DNA of 64,000 bases from Marthasterias glacialis (GCA_911728455.2 OU452222.1:15913201-15977200); one strand, 5' to 3'; counted from the first letter of the stretch, positions 11,585 to 23,603 are shown. Notes: generated by a model not told the origin, from the sequence alone. A program made the numbers and translations.

Positions 11585-12840
11585 CAACGTGGTGTGAATG
11601 GTGGGGTCATCACCTTTTGACGATTAACGTTAAGAAAACTAAAAAAATAATTGTAGATTTCCGCTGGGGTTCACGTACTAAATGTACATTGAATGACAAC
11701 CAAAATTGATGATAAACTTAAATGGAATACCAACTCTTAGATAACCTACGGCTAGGCCATGAGAAGGATGTTTTTTCTTCATAACCGTAAACAGTTCTAC
11801 TTTGACAGAGCGATTTTACTGTTACTATATTCATGTTTAATGAAGTCAACCTCAAGCCAGCCCAGTGTGCAAGAAATCTTGGTGTGGTGCTGAATAACCA
11901 TTTAACAATGACACAGCCCATCAATAATATTTGTCGGACTTCCTTTTTATGGCTTTTACAAGATGCGACAGATTTGACTACAAATCAAAACATCACAGAA
12001 CGAGTAATACACGTCTTTGTAATAAAGTCACATTGCTAACCGTAATGGTCTTTTGTATGGATGATCTTACTCTCTTCTTGTTTAACTTCAATGCATTCAG
12101 AATTCGGCTGCTAGACTTGTAACTGGTACCCATTCACATGAACCCATTTCCCCAGTTTTGTACAATCTGCACTTGGTTACCAGTAAAACAGAAAATCGTT
12201 TTCAACATTAGTCCTGGGTCCTCAATACCTCCAAGAACTGACCCAAAATTACTATCCTGCAGGAAATGTTTTCTTCTGGGTCCCAAAAAATCTGTGAACT
12301 CCATTTCCAGCTGCTACCTAAGCTTATGGGCAGAGGGCCCTTCAGGTTGCATCTCCTGAACTCTGGAATTCACTCCCCAGTAATATTAAAGATACTTCCT
12401 CCCTTGAACAGTCCAAGTCTACTCTTAAAACTTTAAAGTCTTTGTCAAATAACTAATGATTTCATTGCAGGCCTCGATCCACCGAGGCAATTGGCCTCAT
12501 GCCCTGTCGAGTTGGCCAGCATGCCCTTCTGAAAAATTGCACTGTCACTACCAACTTGCATGGCCAGCATGCCCTTGTACAATTTCTCTGATTTGGCCAG
12601 CAAAGGCCTGCCCCCCCGTTTCTCTTAAGATCGAGGCCTGCGTTGTATGTATTACATGGTTCTTCCTTTAGTTTATGTTTCTTTCTTGTTAGTTTAATAA
12701 TATACTTAGTTTGTCATGTTGTTGCTCGTTGTTTTCCACTCTGACATTTTTTCTCTCACTTCCCCTTTTTCCAAAACGCACTGAGACTTCACTGTAATTT
12801 TACGCTATATAAAAAACTGTTTTGTCATTAGTATTATTTA
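11585..12840 (+). pseudogene. CR1-like non-LTR retrotransposon, 3' fragment of reverse transcriptase
   Basis: Conceptual translation in shifting frames gives the palm/thumb end of a CR1-type reverse transcriptase: HHLLTINVKKTKKIIVDFR (11603-11660), CARNLGVVLNNHLTM (11860-11911), and WLPVKQKIVFNI near 12175, followed by a degenerate LWNSLP-like end and a tail ACGCTATATAAAAAACTG. Several frameshifts and stops; dead. A CAGGCCT MITE (12469-12642) has landed inside it. Confidence 0.85.
12469..12642. mobile_element. CAGGCCT-type MITE nested in the LINE
   Basis: Ends GCAGGCCTCGATC and its complement GATCGAGGCCTGC; internal GGCCAGCATGCCCTT is repeated twice. Being inside the LINE remnant, it is the younger insertion. 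Confidence 0.8.
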
Positions 12841-13371
12841 TCAATCCATTACACAGAACGTTGTCATTTTTAACACTGTCCGCATGTATGATTCGCAATC
12901 ACAAACAAACGGCGACAAGTTTGAGTGAGTCTTCAATATGACCCAGCACTCATTACGCCCCATTTTGCCAGCGTGTGACGGGAATCTTTAGAGAACAAGT
13001 CATCTAAAGTACCTTGTTCAGTGCGCCATGTACAGATCTTTCTCAGTACCGACAATCTTTAGTTCCATACTCCATTTATTTATTCAACACCTTAGCTGTA
13101 CATAAATAGGGGATTTTGTAAATGCCCATTTGTAAAAAAAAAAATTTGGGATTCTTATTTAGATTTGTTCTTATTTGAATGTTTGTGTCTATTATTGTGT
13201 GCCAATGGAAGCAAAATTTCTGTATTATTTTATGCGGAGAAAAACATTCCTTTTATGTTATTTTACGAGCAAGTTATTTAAAGCTGTGTTATTCTATGTC
13301 TCTTCCACAAAAAAAGGTTAACTATTAACGAATCTGAAGAGACCAAAACATAAGCATAAATACAAATCATA

Positions 13372-13629
13372 GGCCTGGAATTTTCATATGTGTATGTGAG
13401 AAGGCAAGGCCATTTTCATTTTGCAATTAGCACTTCCATTACAAATGTCTATGGGAAACTTCTGAAGGGGCACCAAGGCCAAAACCTGACTCGATTTCAT
13501 GAAACTTTACGCAATTGCGTAAGTCCACTTATGCAACTTTAGTGCGTAAGTTGGGCCACGTAAATGTTTGTGAAATCGGCTGCTCCTCAGTGCAATGGAG
13601 GCCAAGGCCTCCATGTAATTCCAGGCCTA
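13372..13629. mobile_element. CAGGCCT-type MITE (outer) containing another MITE
   Basis: Ends TAGGCCTGGAATT and AATTCCAGGCCTA are perfect complements. The interior keeps the family words GGGCACCAAGGCC and CAATGGAGGC and hosts the element at 13493-13585. Confidence 0.85.
13493..13585. mobile_element. Short nested MITE (CGATTTCATGAAA ends)
   Basis: CGATTTCATGAAACTTTACG at the left and CGTAAATGTTTGTGAAATCG at the right are near-complements about 90 bp apart, inside the outer MITE. Confidence 0.75.
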
Positions 13630-14285
13630 AATTAACTTTACGATGCTTAAGATGCCAAGCACATTTGTTATAATTTGTGATTCATAAATACCCCCAGACA
13701 GTTATGGACAGTTTGGGCAGTCCTATTGGTTAAAAGGTGGTCACATGACTGTTTAAGACTGGTTTTCAACAGATGATAAAGACATAGCTGGAGCTTTGAA
13801 CGCGCATTCTGCCCTCATATAGCCACATATGTGTGTTGGGGGACTAGCTTACGCAGGTACTAATTTACGCGTAACGCAATCAATACATAGCGATACTCAA
13901 TGTAACGTCTATTAGTACGCGCTCTTAGTCATAATCGTTGAGCATCGCATGCATTTTGACCCTTCACGAAATGGAGCCTGAGGACGTGACAGGAATTCAA
14001 AAAATTCAAAAAATTGACAAGTTTCACAGATTTGTCTACATTAGTACGCTTTTTGACAAAAAAGGTCATTATGAATGGGAATAAAAGAGTAGTGACTCAG
14101 GGCAGACAAATTTATGTTTTTTTAATCACTACTCACTAATTACAACACACTGTAGGTGTTTTATTGCATGAACAACCCTTGGAGAGGAAAATGAGCAATT
14201 CCAAACAGCAAAACTTTAAGAGATTTGAACGCAACGTGTTCCTTTAAAGTCAGGAAAGAACTTTCAGCCATTGCCCTTGGTCGCT
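13630..14285. other. Unassigned AT-rich sequence
   Basis: No open frame or repeat family recognised. Confidence 0.45.
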
Positions 14286-14480
14286 CACATTGCCTACCCT
14301 AGTTTACTGATCTTGAGACTGCTTGTTGTGTTACTGCGCATCCATGCGAAAGATAACAACACTCACGTCTGAAGTTCTCAGTCAAGGGTAACTAAGACTA
14401 GCCAGGGTGGGAGTCGAACCCACTCTCTGACGCCATCGGATCTTGAGCCTCTAGACAGAACGACCATGTGATCCCACTCC
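14286..14480 (-). mobile_element. tRNA-headed SINE, separate family, single copy seen
   Basis: On the minus strand: TGGTCGTTCTGTCTAGAGG (A-box-like), then GGGTTCGACTCCCACCC (B-box and TPsiC stem), followed by a body running to about 14286. Stem pairing is incomplete, so not a tRNA gene. Confidence 0.6.
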
Positions 14481-15324
14481 ATACAAGCGCAATCAAAACA
14501 ATCGACAATTCACAAGCTTCAATTAGAGGTTTTACCGCTTGCAATAAGTTAACAAGCTTCTCCTAGTGCTCACCCTAAGAATTTATCCAACCCAACAAAA
14601 AAAAAATCTACATTGGATACAATTACAAGCAGACATTATTTCTAGACAGGCAAATCAGGCAGTAAGACGAACATAATTAACGACAAGTGTCCGATGAATT
14701 TGAATTTACAATTTTTTTCCGATCCTCCACTGAGGAGACATTTATACTAGGCGAAAAGACAGGATGACGAGACCACGGCAGATAACTAAATAAAAGCCGA
14801 CTGATCAGTTCAAGAGGGCAAAAAGTCTGCTTGCTGCTGGGGGGAGAAGATAAAAAAACCTATAAAAAAACAGGGGGGAAAAAAACTGAATTATTAAATT
14901 TTCTGACTAGACACATCAAGACAAATTGACAAAAGGTGAATTACAAGATTAGGTACTCCGAGCTTTTCCGGGTTTACGCATCAATTTTTCAAGAAAAAAT
15001 GTCTGCGAGGCAGACCAAAGGAATCCCTCATAAAATCCAAACATAAATGACACATGATAATCTTTGGCATGACCCAAATTTGAAGCTATAAGTCACCTGC
15101 ACGTCTCATCTCGAAACAGAACAATGCATTCATTCATTTATGCAGTCAGCGAGAACAATATTCTACAATAGGTGGATCTTCTTCATTCCACCACAAGGGG
15201 AGAACTTGTTTTCCTGAGGGGGAAAAAAAACAACAAATCCCAGACCCTAAATTTTACAAAGCAGTAAGATTTGTCTGATGAGGAATGCTCATTTTTTTTT
15301 TCCCCTTAGAGTTGCTTCTGGTGT
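14481..15324. other. Unassigned sequence
   Basis: AT-rich with A-runs; no gene or repeat recognised on either strand. Confidence 0.45.
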
Positions 15325-15431
15325 GGATTTCACAAAGCGCTAGGACCTGTCTTATCTCAAGTTAGGGCAAGTAACTAGTCCTAACTTATTGGACTGGTCC
15401 TAAGTTAGGACTAGTTTTATGAAATCCACTT
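15325..15431. mobile_element. GTGGATTTCAC palindromic MITE, copy 1
   Basis: GTGTGGATTTCACAAAG at the left and TTTTATGAAATCCACTT at the right; interior is a string of GGACTAGT/CTAGTCC palindromes. Copies 2 and 3 at 25970-26108 and 45317-45412. Confidence 0.9.
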
Positions 15432-15664
15432 CAGGGATGAGAGTGGGTTAAAAATGAAAAATCCGGCGAAATGTAATGGTAAAAAAAAAATTTTTTTAAA
15501 TGCTTTTCCGGATTTTTGGGGCAACGTGTCATTGTCTGGAATTTGGGCACTGAAACGAGGCGCCAGCATTTACAGATAATTATTCTTGTAATCGTGTAGC
15601 GTCTCTCAAACGGTTGGTAACACATGTAAAACCGTCCGCTTAAAAAAAACCCCAAAAACCACTT

Positions 15665-15860
15665 ATTATTTTTGCTTAGGAGAAAATATTGCAGATGCCT
15701 TTACCACTAGACCACTGAGCATTCCCGGTGACAAGCAGCCAATTTGAATCCTGTACTAAACAGCGGGTACCGCAACAGTTTAATAAATGTAGTAATTACA
15801 TCAGGGATATAGAATACTACTTTTGTTTTTACCATTACACCAATGTGAGGGTCGTGGGTT
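15665..15860 (-). mobile_element. SINE family D, degenerate copy
   Basis: Shares the 6.7-kb copy's words ACCACTAGACCACTGAG-like tRNA segment, AGCGGGTACCGCAACAGTTTA, and the tail motif ACCATTACACCAATGTG. Confidence 0.65.
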
Positions 15861-15902
15861 CAAATTTGGAGACAACACTCATGGAGACAACACTTGTATA
15901 TT

Positions 15903-16048
15903 AAAGGCCGTTTCCAAAATTAAATAGCGGCTACAGCTGTGGCTGTGGCTTGGTCACCATGTCATCATGCGTGCCCTTCAAAACACCCTTCCCCTTTGCC
16001 ACAGCCACCCCCATAGCCGTAAGCCTCCAATTCAGACGAGACCTTGTA
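15903..16048. mobile_element. MITE of the GCCGTATCCAAATTGGC family
   Basis: GGCCGTTTCCAAAATTAA...GGCTACAGC at the left and GCCTCCAATTCAGACGAGACC at the right are complementary in outline; same family as 38751-38873. Confidence 0.7.
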
Positions 16049-16324
16049 CAAGTTTGAGGGAAACAAAAAAAACAAAACAAAAAACATTGGTTGGAATTTC
16101 TTTCTTGAAATGATGTGGACTTGAAGGAGTTTCGGCAATTCTTTGGCTGATTCAACTTTTCATCAAGGGGGGGGGGGAGGAGGTCAGACAATAAAAAAGT
16201 TGCTTCTAATGATAACACAGAGCAATGCCAGGGGAAAACAACTAAAGGAAGATACAGGATTGTTTTTTTCTGGAAATCAAACCCTACAGTTTATTAGAAA
16301 CATTGTATTGGACCGAAAAAATTG

Positions 16325-16761
16325 TCGCAAGCAGCTTGTACCGGCCGCAAGCAGCTTGTACCGGCCGCAAGCAGCTTGTACCGGCCGCAAGCAGCTTGTA
16401 CTGGCCGCAAGCAGCTTGTACCGGCCGCAAGCAGCTTGTACTGGCCGCAAGCAGCTTGAACCGGCCGCAAGCAGCTTGTACTGGCCGCAAGCAGCTTGTA
16501 CTGGCCGCAAGCAGCTTGTACTGGCCGCAAGCAGCTTGTACCGGCCGCAAGCAGCTTGTACTGGCCGCAAGCAGCTTGTACTGGCCGCAAGCAGCTTGAA
16601 CCGGCCGCAAGCAGCTTGTACTGGCCGCAAGCAGCTTGTACTGGCCGCAAGCAGCTTGTACTGGCCGCAAGCAGCTTGTACCGGCCGCAAGCAGCTTGTA
16701 CTGGCCGCAAGCAGCTTGTACCAGCCGCAAGCAGCTTGTACTGGCCGCAAGCAGCTTGTAC
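16325..16761. repeat. 20-bp minisatellite, 22 copies
   Basis: Unit GGCCGCAAGCAGCTTGTACY repeats 22 times without spacers. Variants: C or T in CYGG; copies 7 and 14 carry GAAC for GTAC, and copies 7-12 repeat as 14-19, a 140-bp higher-order period. Long open frames on both strands are a consequence of the repeat (20 is not a multiple of 3, so 60-bp/20-residue periods appear in every frame) and are not genes. Confidence 0.97.
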
Positions 16762-19700
16762 AAAAAATGCCAACAGGGGCTGCTACGCACAGGGGCTGCA
16801 AACGCCCCACAAGATTTGAACTACTTCCAGTCAACCAAAAAGGTCAATGTAAAGGTCATTTTCCGAATTGACTCTTTCCAATGTCTCACATGTTAGTATA
16901 GTAAGTACATTTCTAAAACTCAACATTTCCGTTTCATATTATTTTTGCAGACATTTTTACCGACGAAAATTGAGTATTTTTTACTAATTTTTTTGAAGCC
17001 ATGTCTGATGGGTGATGATAATACAGAAATGAATGGGTCTGTAAAGGATTTTTTTCTGAACATTTATGTGCATTCAATTCTTACATTGTACAGTATGAAT
17101 GAGCTTTGTAAATAATTATTTTTTTATGTTTTGTTTTACCGTGCCTTTTGTCATCTTTTTATTTTTATTTTTATTTATTCATTTATTTGTTGGGGAGACT
17201 AGACTGCAGTGCAATTTAGTTTTTTTAATAGTCAATTCACAAGTAGATCTTATTTTGATTGAGATGCATTTGCATTCTCATGCTTTATTTTTGTATGCAT
17301 TGTGAGGCAGACCAATATTGGTTTTATTATAATATTATTATTACATGCAACTGAGTGAAAATAACATAATTGAGAGTTCTGCTCTGGAAAGTTGTGGGGT
17401 CAAATCCCATGAGAAAACTGTGGGGTTTTATTTTTCTCCTAACTTGAATTTGACAATGTTTTTACAGCATTATGTTCTGAGACACAGGCAAAAAACCATG
17501 ACAGCGTTGTTGTTTTTTTTTACCGAAGACATGGCAGTCGTGTTTAGGAACAGAAAAATGGTGTGACAGAATCAATGTCAAAGTGGCTTATTTGTGGACT
17601 GGCCAGCAGGGACCGCTTTCCCAATCTCATTTCCCAGCCTTAATGTTTCCCTCCCCTCAATTTCAAAGCCAGCGTCTTATTTCCTCCGACAGTGAAACGA
17701 ACTCCTGACTTTTTGCGTTAGAGACAAAGAAAAAAAGAGACCCCCAAAAAAGAAAGGGGGGGTGGGGGAAACAGCTTCACTTAATCATTGCAGAATTATA
17801 AACCACTTTGGTATGCTGTTTTTTCGTCTGTTTTCCTCTCTTTCCTTGCCCAGGGCCTGTGGTACCGTATGTGCACAACCTCCAGACAATGAGATTTTCA
17901 TGAATTAAAGCCCAAGCCACGAGTGAAGAACCTTCCTCTTTTGGGAAACGACGTCTCGCCTGGTTGACGCCGGTCAGTTGTTTGTGGCGGGGATGCATCG
18001 AGACGACGAGCTGCTAGCGCAATCGGTCGGCCCCCGACCACCCTCGTGGGGTTTGAGCAATGCATTATATGCGTGTCTGCGAGTCAACATGAACTGCAAT
18101 TTCACACAATGTTCTCGGGAATTTGTTTGGGGGGGGGGAAGGTTTGTTGGTTGAGGGAAAATGTAAGGGGGGGAAGAATTCTGTAGTTGAAGGGAACTGT
18201 TAATGAAGGACGAGTAATGTGAGAACTAAGAAGTTGAGACATCCTTTTCAGTCTCTGTAAACAAGATACCTTAACAGGAGAATTGGCTACACGATTCCTA
18301 CATCTTGAAATACAGACACAGTTAACACTTGGAAAATACTAGTGCTTATTTACAGTATGAAGTACATGTGGGTGAATGTAAACTACTCAAGATGAAAGCA
18401 TTTAAAAAAAATGTTTTATGAGATTACGAATTAAGAAATGAGCATCGACTTTGGAAAGCATGTGTACAACGTATGTATTATAATTAAATATGGTGAAATT
18501 GAAGAAAGTCAAACACAGCAATCGATTTAGTAACTAACTCGGCCTGAAAAGACTAAGTCAAGAATGCTATGAGCTAGCAGACTTGTTCCTGAGGCAAACC
18601 CGGTGGGCTGGTCAAAATTAGCTACTTCTTTGAAATTATGATCCAATAATGTATAATCTTCAAACTATTGTGATTTTTTTTTCTTTTTCCATTTTCATTT
18701 AGTGACAGACTTGAAACAACTTGCTTTGATAGTAACCGCAACAGAAATTAACGAGTCCAACAACCCCTTCAAAATTGACAGAGGCTAGTCAAACGCACAG
18801 CTGACTAGCCCAGGGGATTTTATCAAGGAAAAAAAAACAAGCCCAAGGCCGGCATACTTTCAAATGTCTAACTGGGGACCCATTTTTATGAAGCTGCTCA
18901 GCACAAAAAGTAAGCTTAGCTAAAGAGGAAACAGGTAACATACACAAACATGTTATGTGATGCTTGACTGGTGCCATGCTGATTTTCGTTACATCGATAA
19001 AAATGTAGCTCATGCAGAATTATGTTCGCAATAAATCCTGACTTGACTTCGCCTTGGCCCGTATTCTCCATATTAATATTAGCCCGCTCCAACTTGTCTC
19101 GCATTCTGTACAAGCAGGACCCACATTTCCCCGATTTGGGTGGTTTCCCTCCCACATCTATAACGGAACACTTCTTCAATGTTGTTCTCTCTGAACACGT
19201 TCCTTCAGACCTACAGTGGTTTCATATACATTGATTTACTACTAATACTATTCATAAAGATAGAGATATTTTGCTAAGGGAAGCTGCATCAGGAGACCAA
19301 AGTCTGCTTGCAGTAAACATGAAATCACACCCCTGGTAACAATACAGTTTCAATATATCTGTGTTCTTTACTCAACGCCATACAACTCCATCCTAATGCC
19401 CTATAGCTAGAGACAGCAGCCAATATTTGACATCGTCCCCTCCCCCCTCCTCCCAACCACCACACAGGGGTCACCAGAGGTCAAGTTGTATTGATCTCTT
19501 GGAATAAATAAACCGTGACATTGTGGATTCACGGACAGTGTTTGAAAAGCTTTGAATCTGAGTAACAATTGTCCCGTGTAAAATACACATATTTCTTCCA
19601 AGCATTTTTATTCATCAAGTGAAATCTAAGACATGATTTTATAATGTAGACACCCCCTTTAAAAGAAAAAAAAATTAAAAAATAACTGAAAACTTGACTC

Positions 19701-20301
19701 AGAATCTGTCTGAATAAGGGTACCTTAAATGCCATTGGGGGCGCGGTAGAAGAGGGAATAGCTTGGGTCAATAAACACTCCCGGCAAACATTATTTCGTC
19801 TGAGTATTATCACATGCAGGCAAGGTGCTTTACAGGAGGAGTAATATTTGGCGAGAACTATCGGGGATTGTAAGCCGTTAGCCGGCTGACTAGAGCCACC
19901 TGTCTTCTGATGCCTGGTGGCTTGTCGAAGGGTAACCCCGCCGCGATTGTTTGGGGTTTAATGAAAACTTGTGTGGTGAACATTGTGCTTTGATTTATTA
20001 GTTCCAGTCGGAGCGGGGGCAGTTGTCTCTTTTGGGAGGGTGACGAATTCGTCGAGTCACTAGAGCTGTAAATTTAAGCCTGCAAAAAATGGCCTCGAGG
20101 TATCAGTTGGTTTCGGAGCTCCACGGAAACATAGATAAAAATCTCCTGAAAAAAATATGTTATGATCTTTAAACTAACCCATCCGAACTGAAACAACTAT
20201 GGAAATAATTTACGATCATTAGTTTCCTGATTTGTACATTGTGACACGAGTTTACTCAATGAAATGGCTGGTAACTTTTCAAGGAGAGTACAAAACTGCT
20301 T
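16762..20301. other. Long stretch without recognised gene or transposon
   Basis: Includes T-rich 17.1-17.2 kb and three blocks of more balanced composition (about 17580-18130, 18970-19230 and 19860-20080) that do not match any repeat in the window. They could be conserved non-coding sequence; no direct evidence. Confidence 0.4.
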
Positions 20302-20461
20302 TATAGACCTTATGCATTGACGTAGAGGTAAATCGATGACGTAACAATGGAAACTCAGAGATTTGTACGCGCGGCGCACAGGATTGGCCAATGAACAACC
20401 TCATTTTGACCTCTAGACGAGGGCGCCCTACTCAAATGACGTCATGTGCATAAGGTCTATA
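20302..20461. mobile_element. TAGACCTTATGCA MITE, copy 1
   Basis: ATAGACCTTATGCATTGACG at the left and CATGTGCATAAGGTCTAT at the right are inverted ends of a 160-bp element. A longer relative is at 29278-29672. Confidence 0.85.
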
Positions 20462-20820
20462 TGTACCACACACACAGATCCTGGTCATTTGATTGGTGGA
20501 ACACGCGTCACGTGTCATACTTTATTTTGCCGTATATTTACATTATTTACTGCCGTGACGTTGGTGCATCCTACATCAATAACTTTTGGATGGTGTGCAT
20601 TGATTTTTTACGCTTAATTCGCTGCATCATTGCCGCTCATTCGTCCAAACGAGACAAGGTCTTGTTACGGCGTACAAGGTTGTTGTAGTCGTCCATGTTA
20701 TTTAGATGTTTTTAAAAAGAATTTTCAGAGTGTGGAGTGGATGAGTTTCCGTGTCTTTTTTGGTAAAAAAAAAAAATCAAATGTCAAGGATCTATGTGTG
20801 AAGTATATAAAAAAATGATG

Positions 20821-20972
20821 AATGCATTTTGTTCGTGCATTGTCGCAGAATATGTAGTCACTCGGAAATCTGGCGTTTCCATTTCACTGGGCTTCACCTC
20901 ATGAAATAGGCAGGAATAATCCAGATCTCACCACGTGACTACGTTCTGCGACAATGCACTCCCATGCATTAA
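20821..20972. mobile_element. MITE with TGCATTGTCGCAGAA ends
   Basis: GTGCATTGTCGCAGAATATG at the left and TACGTTCTGCGACAATGCAC at the right, extended by ATGCAT on both outer sides; 150 bp. Confidence 0.85.
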
Positions 20973-21369
20973 ATATTTTTATAACGAGAAGAGTACCCAT
21001 TCCCAACCCTCTAGCTGAACAGAAATGATATCAAACTGCTACAAGTAATCTCTACAAATTAGATCCATCCTACTGAGTGATGACAATGTAACAGTCTGAA
21101 TCATACATGGAAGGTTAGCCACAGGCTTGTCTGGTTGTCTGGACACACTGCCTCTTCCATCATAAACATACACATGTATGTAAACAGGTTGGGGGTAAAC
21201 AATTTGGGCACAGGGTTTTAACATTTGCGGCAAAATGCGACACTCTATTTGCCTTGATAACGGTTGATTTCAAAGCGAGTTGGTCATACAAATAACCCCT
21301 CTCTGTAGCTAACACACCAGCCTACATTGGACATCGGTGAAAGTTACAACTACAGGTAGTCTGATAGAT

Positions 21370-21905
21370 AAGAGATACATGTTTTTCATTATTCCCCAAA
21401 ACAGGCGGTATTTTGAAAGCAAGGTTGCCCCTGCAAACAGCACAAAATTAATCCAGCTATCTCAGTGGGTATGACTGAAAGTTATTGCGACATACATGCA
21501 CGTATTGGTTGCACGGCACACTCTTCAGTACTTCAAAACCCGCGCATCAACAGGATTACGCCCGCATAAAACCTTTGTATTCAGGGAGTAAGACTTAAAA
21601 GGGCAATTTGTGAATAAGACCTATTTTATTCTTGACAGCAAGACTAAAAAAACAAACAAGATACACGTTTTTCATTTATTCCCCAAAACAGACGATATTT
21701 TGAAAGCAAGCTTGCCCCCGCAAACTACAAAACTAATCCAGTTCCTTCAATGAGTAAGTTGGAAAGTTACTGCGACATATGCGCGCGTATTTGGTGCACG
21801 GTAGACTCTTCACTACTTCAAAACCCGCGCATTAACAGGATACACGCATATAAAATGTTTATATTCAGGGTGTAAGACTTAAAATGGCAATCTGTGAATA
21901 AGAAG
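21370..21905. repeat. Diverged direct tandem duplication (~250-bp unit, 2 copies)
   Basis: 21370-21623 and 21657-21905 share ATTCCCCAAAACAG, ATTTTGAAAGCAAG, TACTTCAAAACCCGCGCAT and TTCAGGG(A/T)GTAAGACTTAAAA in order, with many substitutions. Non-coding. Confidence 0.88.
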
Positions 21906-22204
21906 ACTCATGCCCAGATCCTGACTAACACCTTTGTAATGTAAATACTAAAAACCATCACATATAATGTTTTACATTACTTGCTTGCAAAGGCTCGGTT
22001 TGCAATTATTAATATTAGGCAAAAAACGTTAAATAATTTAGGCACATTTTTTTTTATTTGAATAAAAGCTGTGATTAATGATTACTAAACCATGTCTTAA
22101 AAGGGCAGAAAATCCTAGCAATACAAGGATTGATCTCTTGTTAGAGTTCTGACTGGAATCAATGCCGTTCAAATCTTGACAAAACGGTTTGCTCCTCCAC
22201 TGAG

Positions 22205-22350
22205 CAATGGGTGACCTTTCGGAGACGCTAGGTGGCAGCAGACCAACCAGGTTTATCCAACGCTCTTGGATATGTGCGCATGCTCAGAACTACGTACACA
22301 ATGGAAATTTACCTGGCATGTCTACTGCCACCTATTGACCCCTTGCACAA
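22205..22350. mobile_element. AATGGGAGAC-type MITE, partial copy
   Basis: AATGGGTGACCTTTCGGAGA then CGCTAGGTGGCAGCAGACC and GCGCATGCTCAGAACTACG match the 56.5-kb copy; the right end is replaced by a complementary GCATGTCTACTGCCACCTA. Confidence 0.65.
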
Positions 22351-22448
22351 ACATCACACAAGGCGAAAGTGCGCACCACACTGTATAACACACAGGGACA
22401 TTGACTTCCAAAATGGCGCAACCAAGATTATTGTGTTGATTGATGACA

Positions 22449-22566
22449 TCAGGGTCCAATTTCATGGCTCCGCTTACCGTGGAATTCTGTGCTTACAGCG
22501 CCTTGTAAAGCACACAGTTCTATGGGTTGAGATTTCCGCGGTAAGCAGAGCCATGGAATTGGGCCC
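22449..22566. mobile_element. GGGCCCAATTTCAT MITE family, short copy
   Basis: CAGGGTCCAATTTCATGGCT at the left, GCCATGGAATTGGGCCCA at the right; interior GCTTACCG/CGGTAAGC also inverted. Confidence 0.85.
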
Positions 22567-22888
22567 AGGTGAATTGGGTTAATAGCATTCCAAAAGTCTG
22601 CAAGAGAACTAAACTTGTTTAATTTTGCCGCTCACTCAAAATTCAAGCGTATCTCAACAACCTTTTATAAGTATACTGCACACATAACTCCAGCACACAT
22701 TTAAAACTAGGGAAATAGCTCAAACTCAAAGATGGACAAAATCGGTCACCAGAAAATTTGTTAAGGTAGAGATGACTGCACAAGACAAATCAATTCGAGT
22801 AAGGTAAGTTTTTCAGGTGAAGTCAGTTTTAAATATAACGGAAAAATTTTGTTTACTTTAGTTTTCAAGGACTGAATCATCAGCATGC

Positions 22889-23048
22889 CTGGAATTACAC
22901 GGAGGCCATGGACTCTATTGCCCTGGTCTTTGCCTTGGTGCCCCTTCAAGAGTTTCCTACAGACTTTTAAGATTTTCCAATGAAAGTGCCCTTTTGCAAA
23001 ATGAAAATGGCCTTGCCCACTCTCAAAGATAAAATGCCAGGCCTGCAT
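22889..23048. mobile_element. CAGGCCTG MITE family copy
   Basis: Starts near GCCTGGAATTACACGGAGGC, carries TTTGCCTTGGTGCCCCTTCA, and ends AATGCCAGGCCTGC. Same family as 41037, 47373, 57455 and 63485. Confidence 0.8.
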
Positions 23049-23603
23049 CAGGCGAATCTCTAACAGACCTTGTGCGTCTGACTTCATGACTCCCATAGAG
23101 ATATGTACAACAGCGCCCTCACTGAGGTCAAAACGGCCGTAAGTTTACTGTAGGAAAACGGCTGTGCATACCCTCTTAACACTTTTCCCCAACAGGGTCT
23201 AACACATTGTAGGTAGTGTGTCCATTAGTCTGAACAAAAATCCAAATAAGTGGACAAATGGTGTGTTGCAACCGTTTAAAACGTGACTAACTGATTCCTA
23301 ACATTCTACAAGGAGAAAAGGAACATCTGTTGCTACATGTACAAGGAGAAAAGGAACATCTGTTGACCAAACTATCACACAATCGACAAGATGTGGTCCG
23401 TACATATGTACAGTCTGATTATCGTAATTAGTTGACTACTGCAAGCACTCAAGCTTACTTTAAAAACAAATAAACACGTTATAGAAGTATAAATATCTCT
23501 GTCACGTTGAACAGCTTAGGCCATCTTGGTTGGATTTCCTATATCCCAGTATGATCACAGCTGTAATAATCTATAAAGGGACCAGCCTATTTCTCTGGCA
23601 TAG

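Noticed and set aside
16325..16761. CRISPR-like direct repeats
   Set aside because: Units are contiguous with no unique spacers, and the context is an intron-rich animal genome.
16143..16871. Long open frames of 160-240 codons on both strands with 20-residue repeats
   Set aside because: They exist only because the 20-bp minisatellite lacks stops in several frames; all overlapping frames show the same repeat and none has flanking protein-like sequence.
22232..22582. 116-codon plus-strand open frame
   Set aside because: Spans two MITEs (22205-22350 and 22449-22566) and has no protein-like content.
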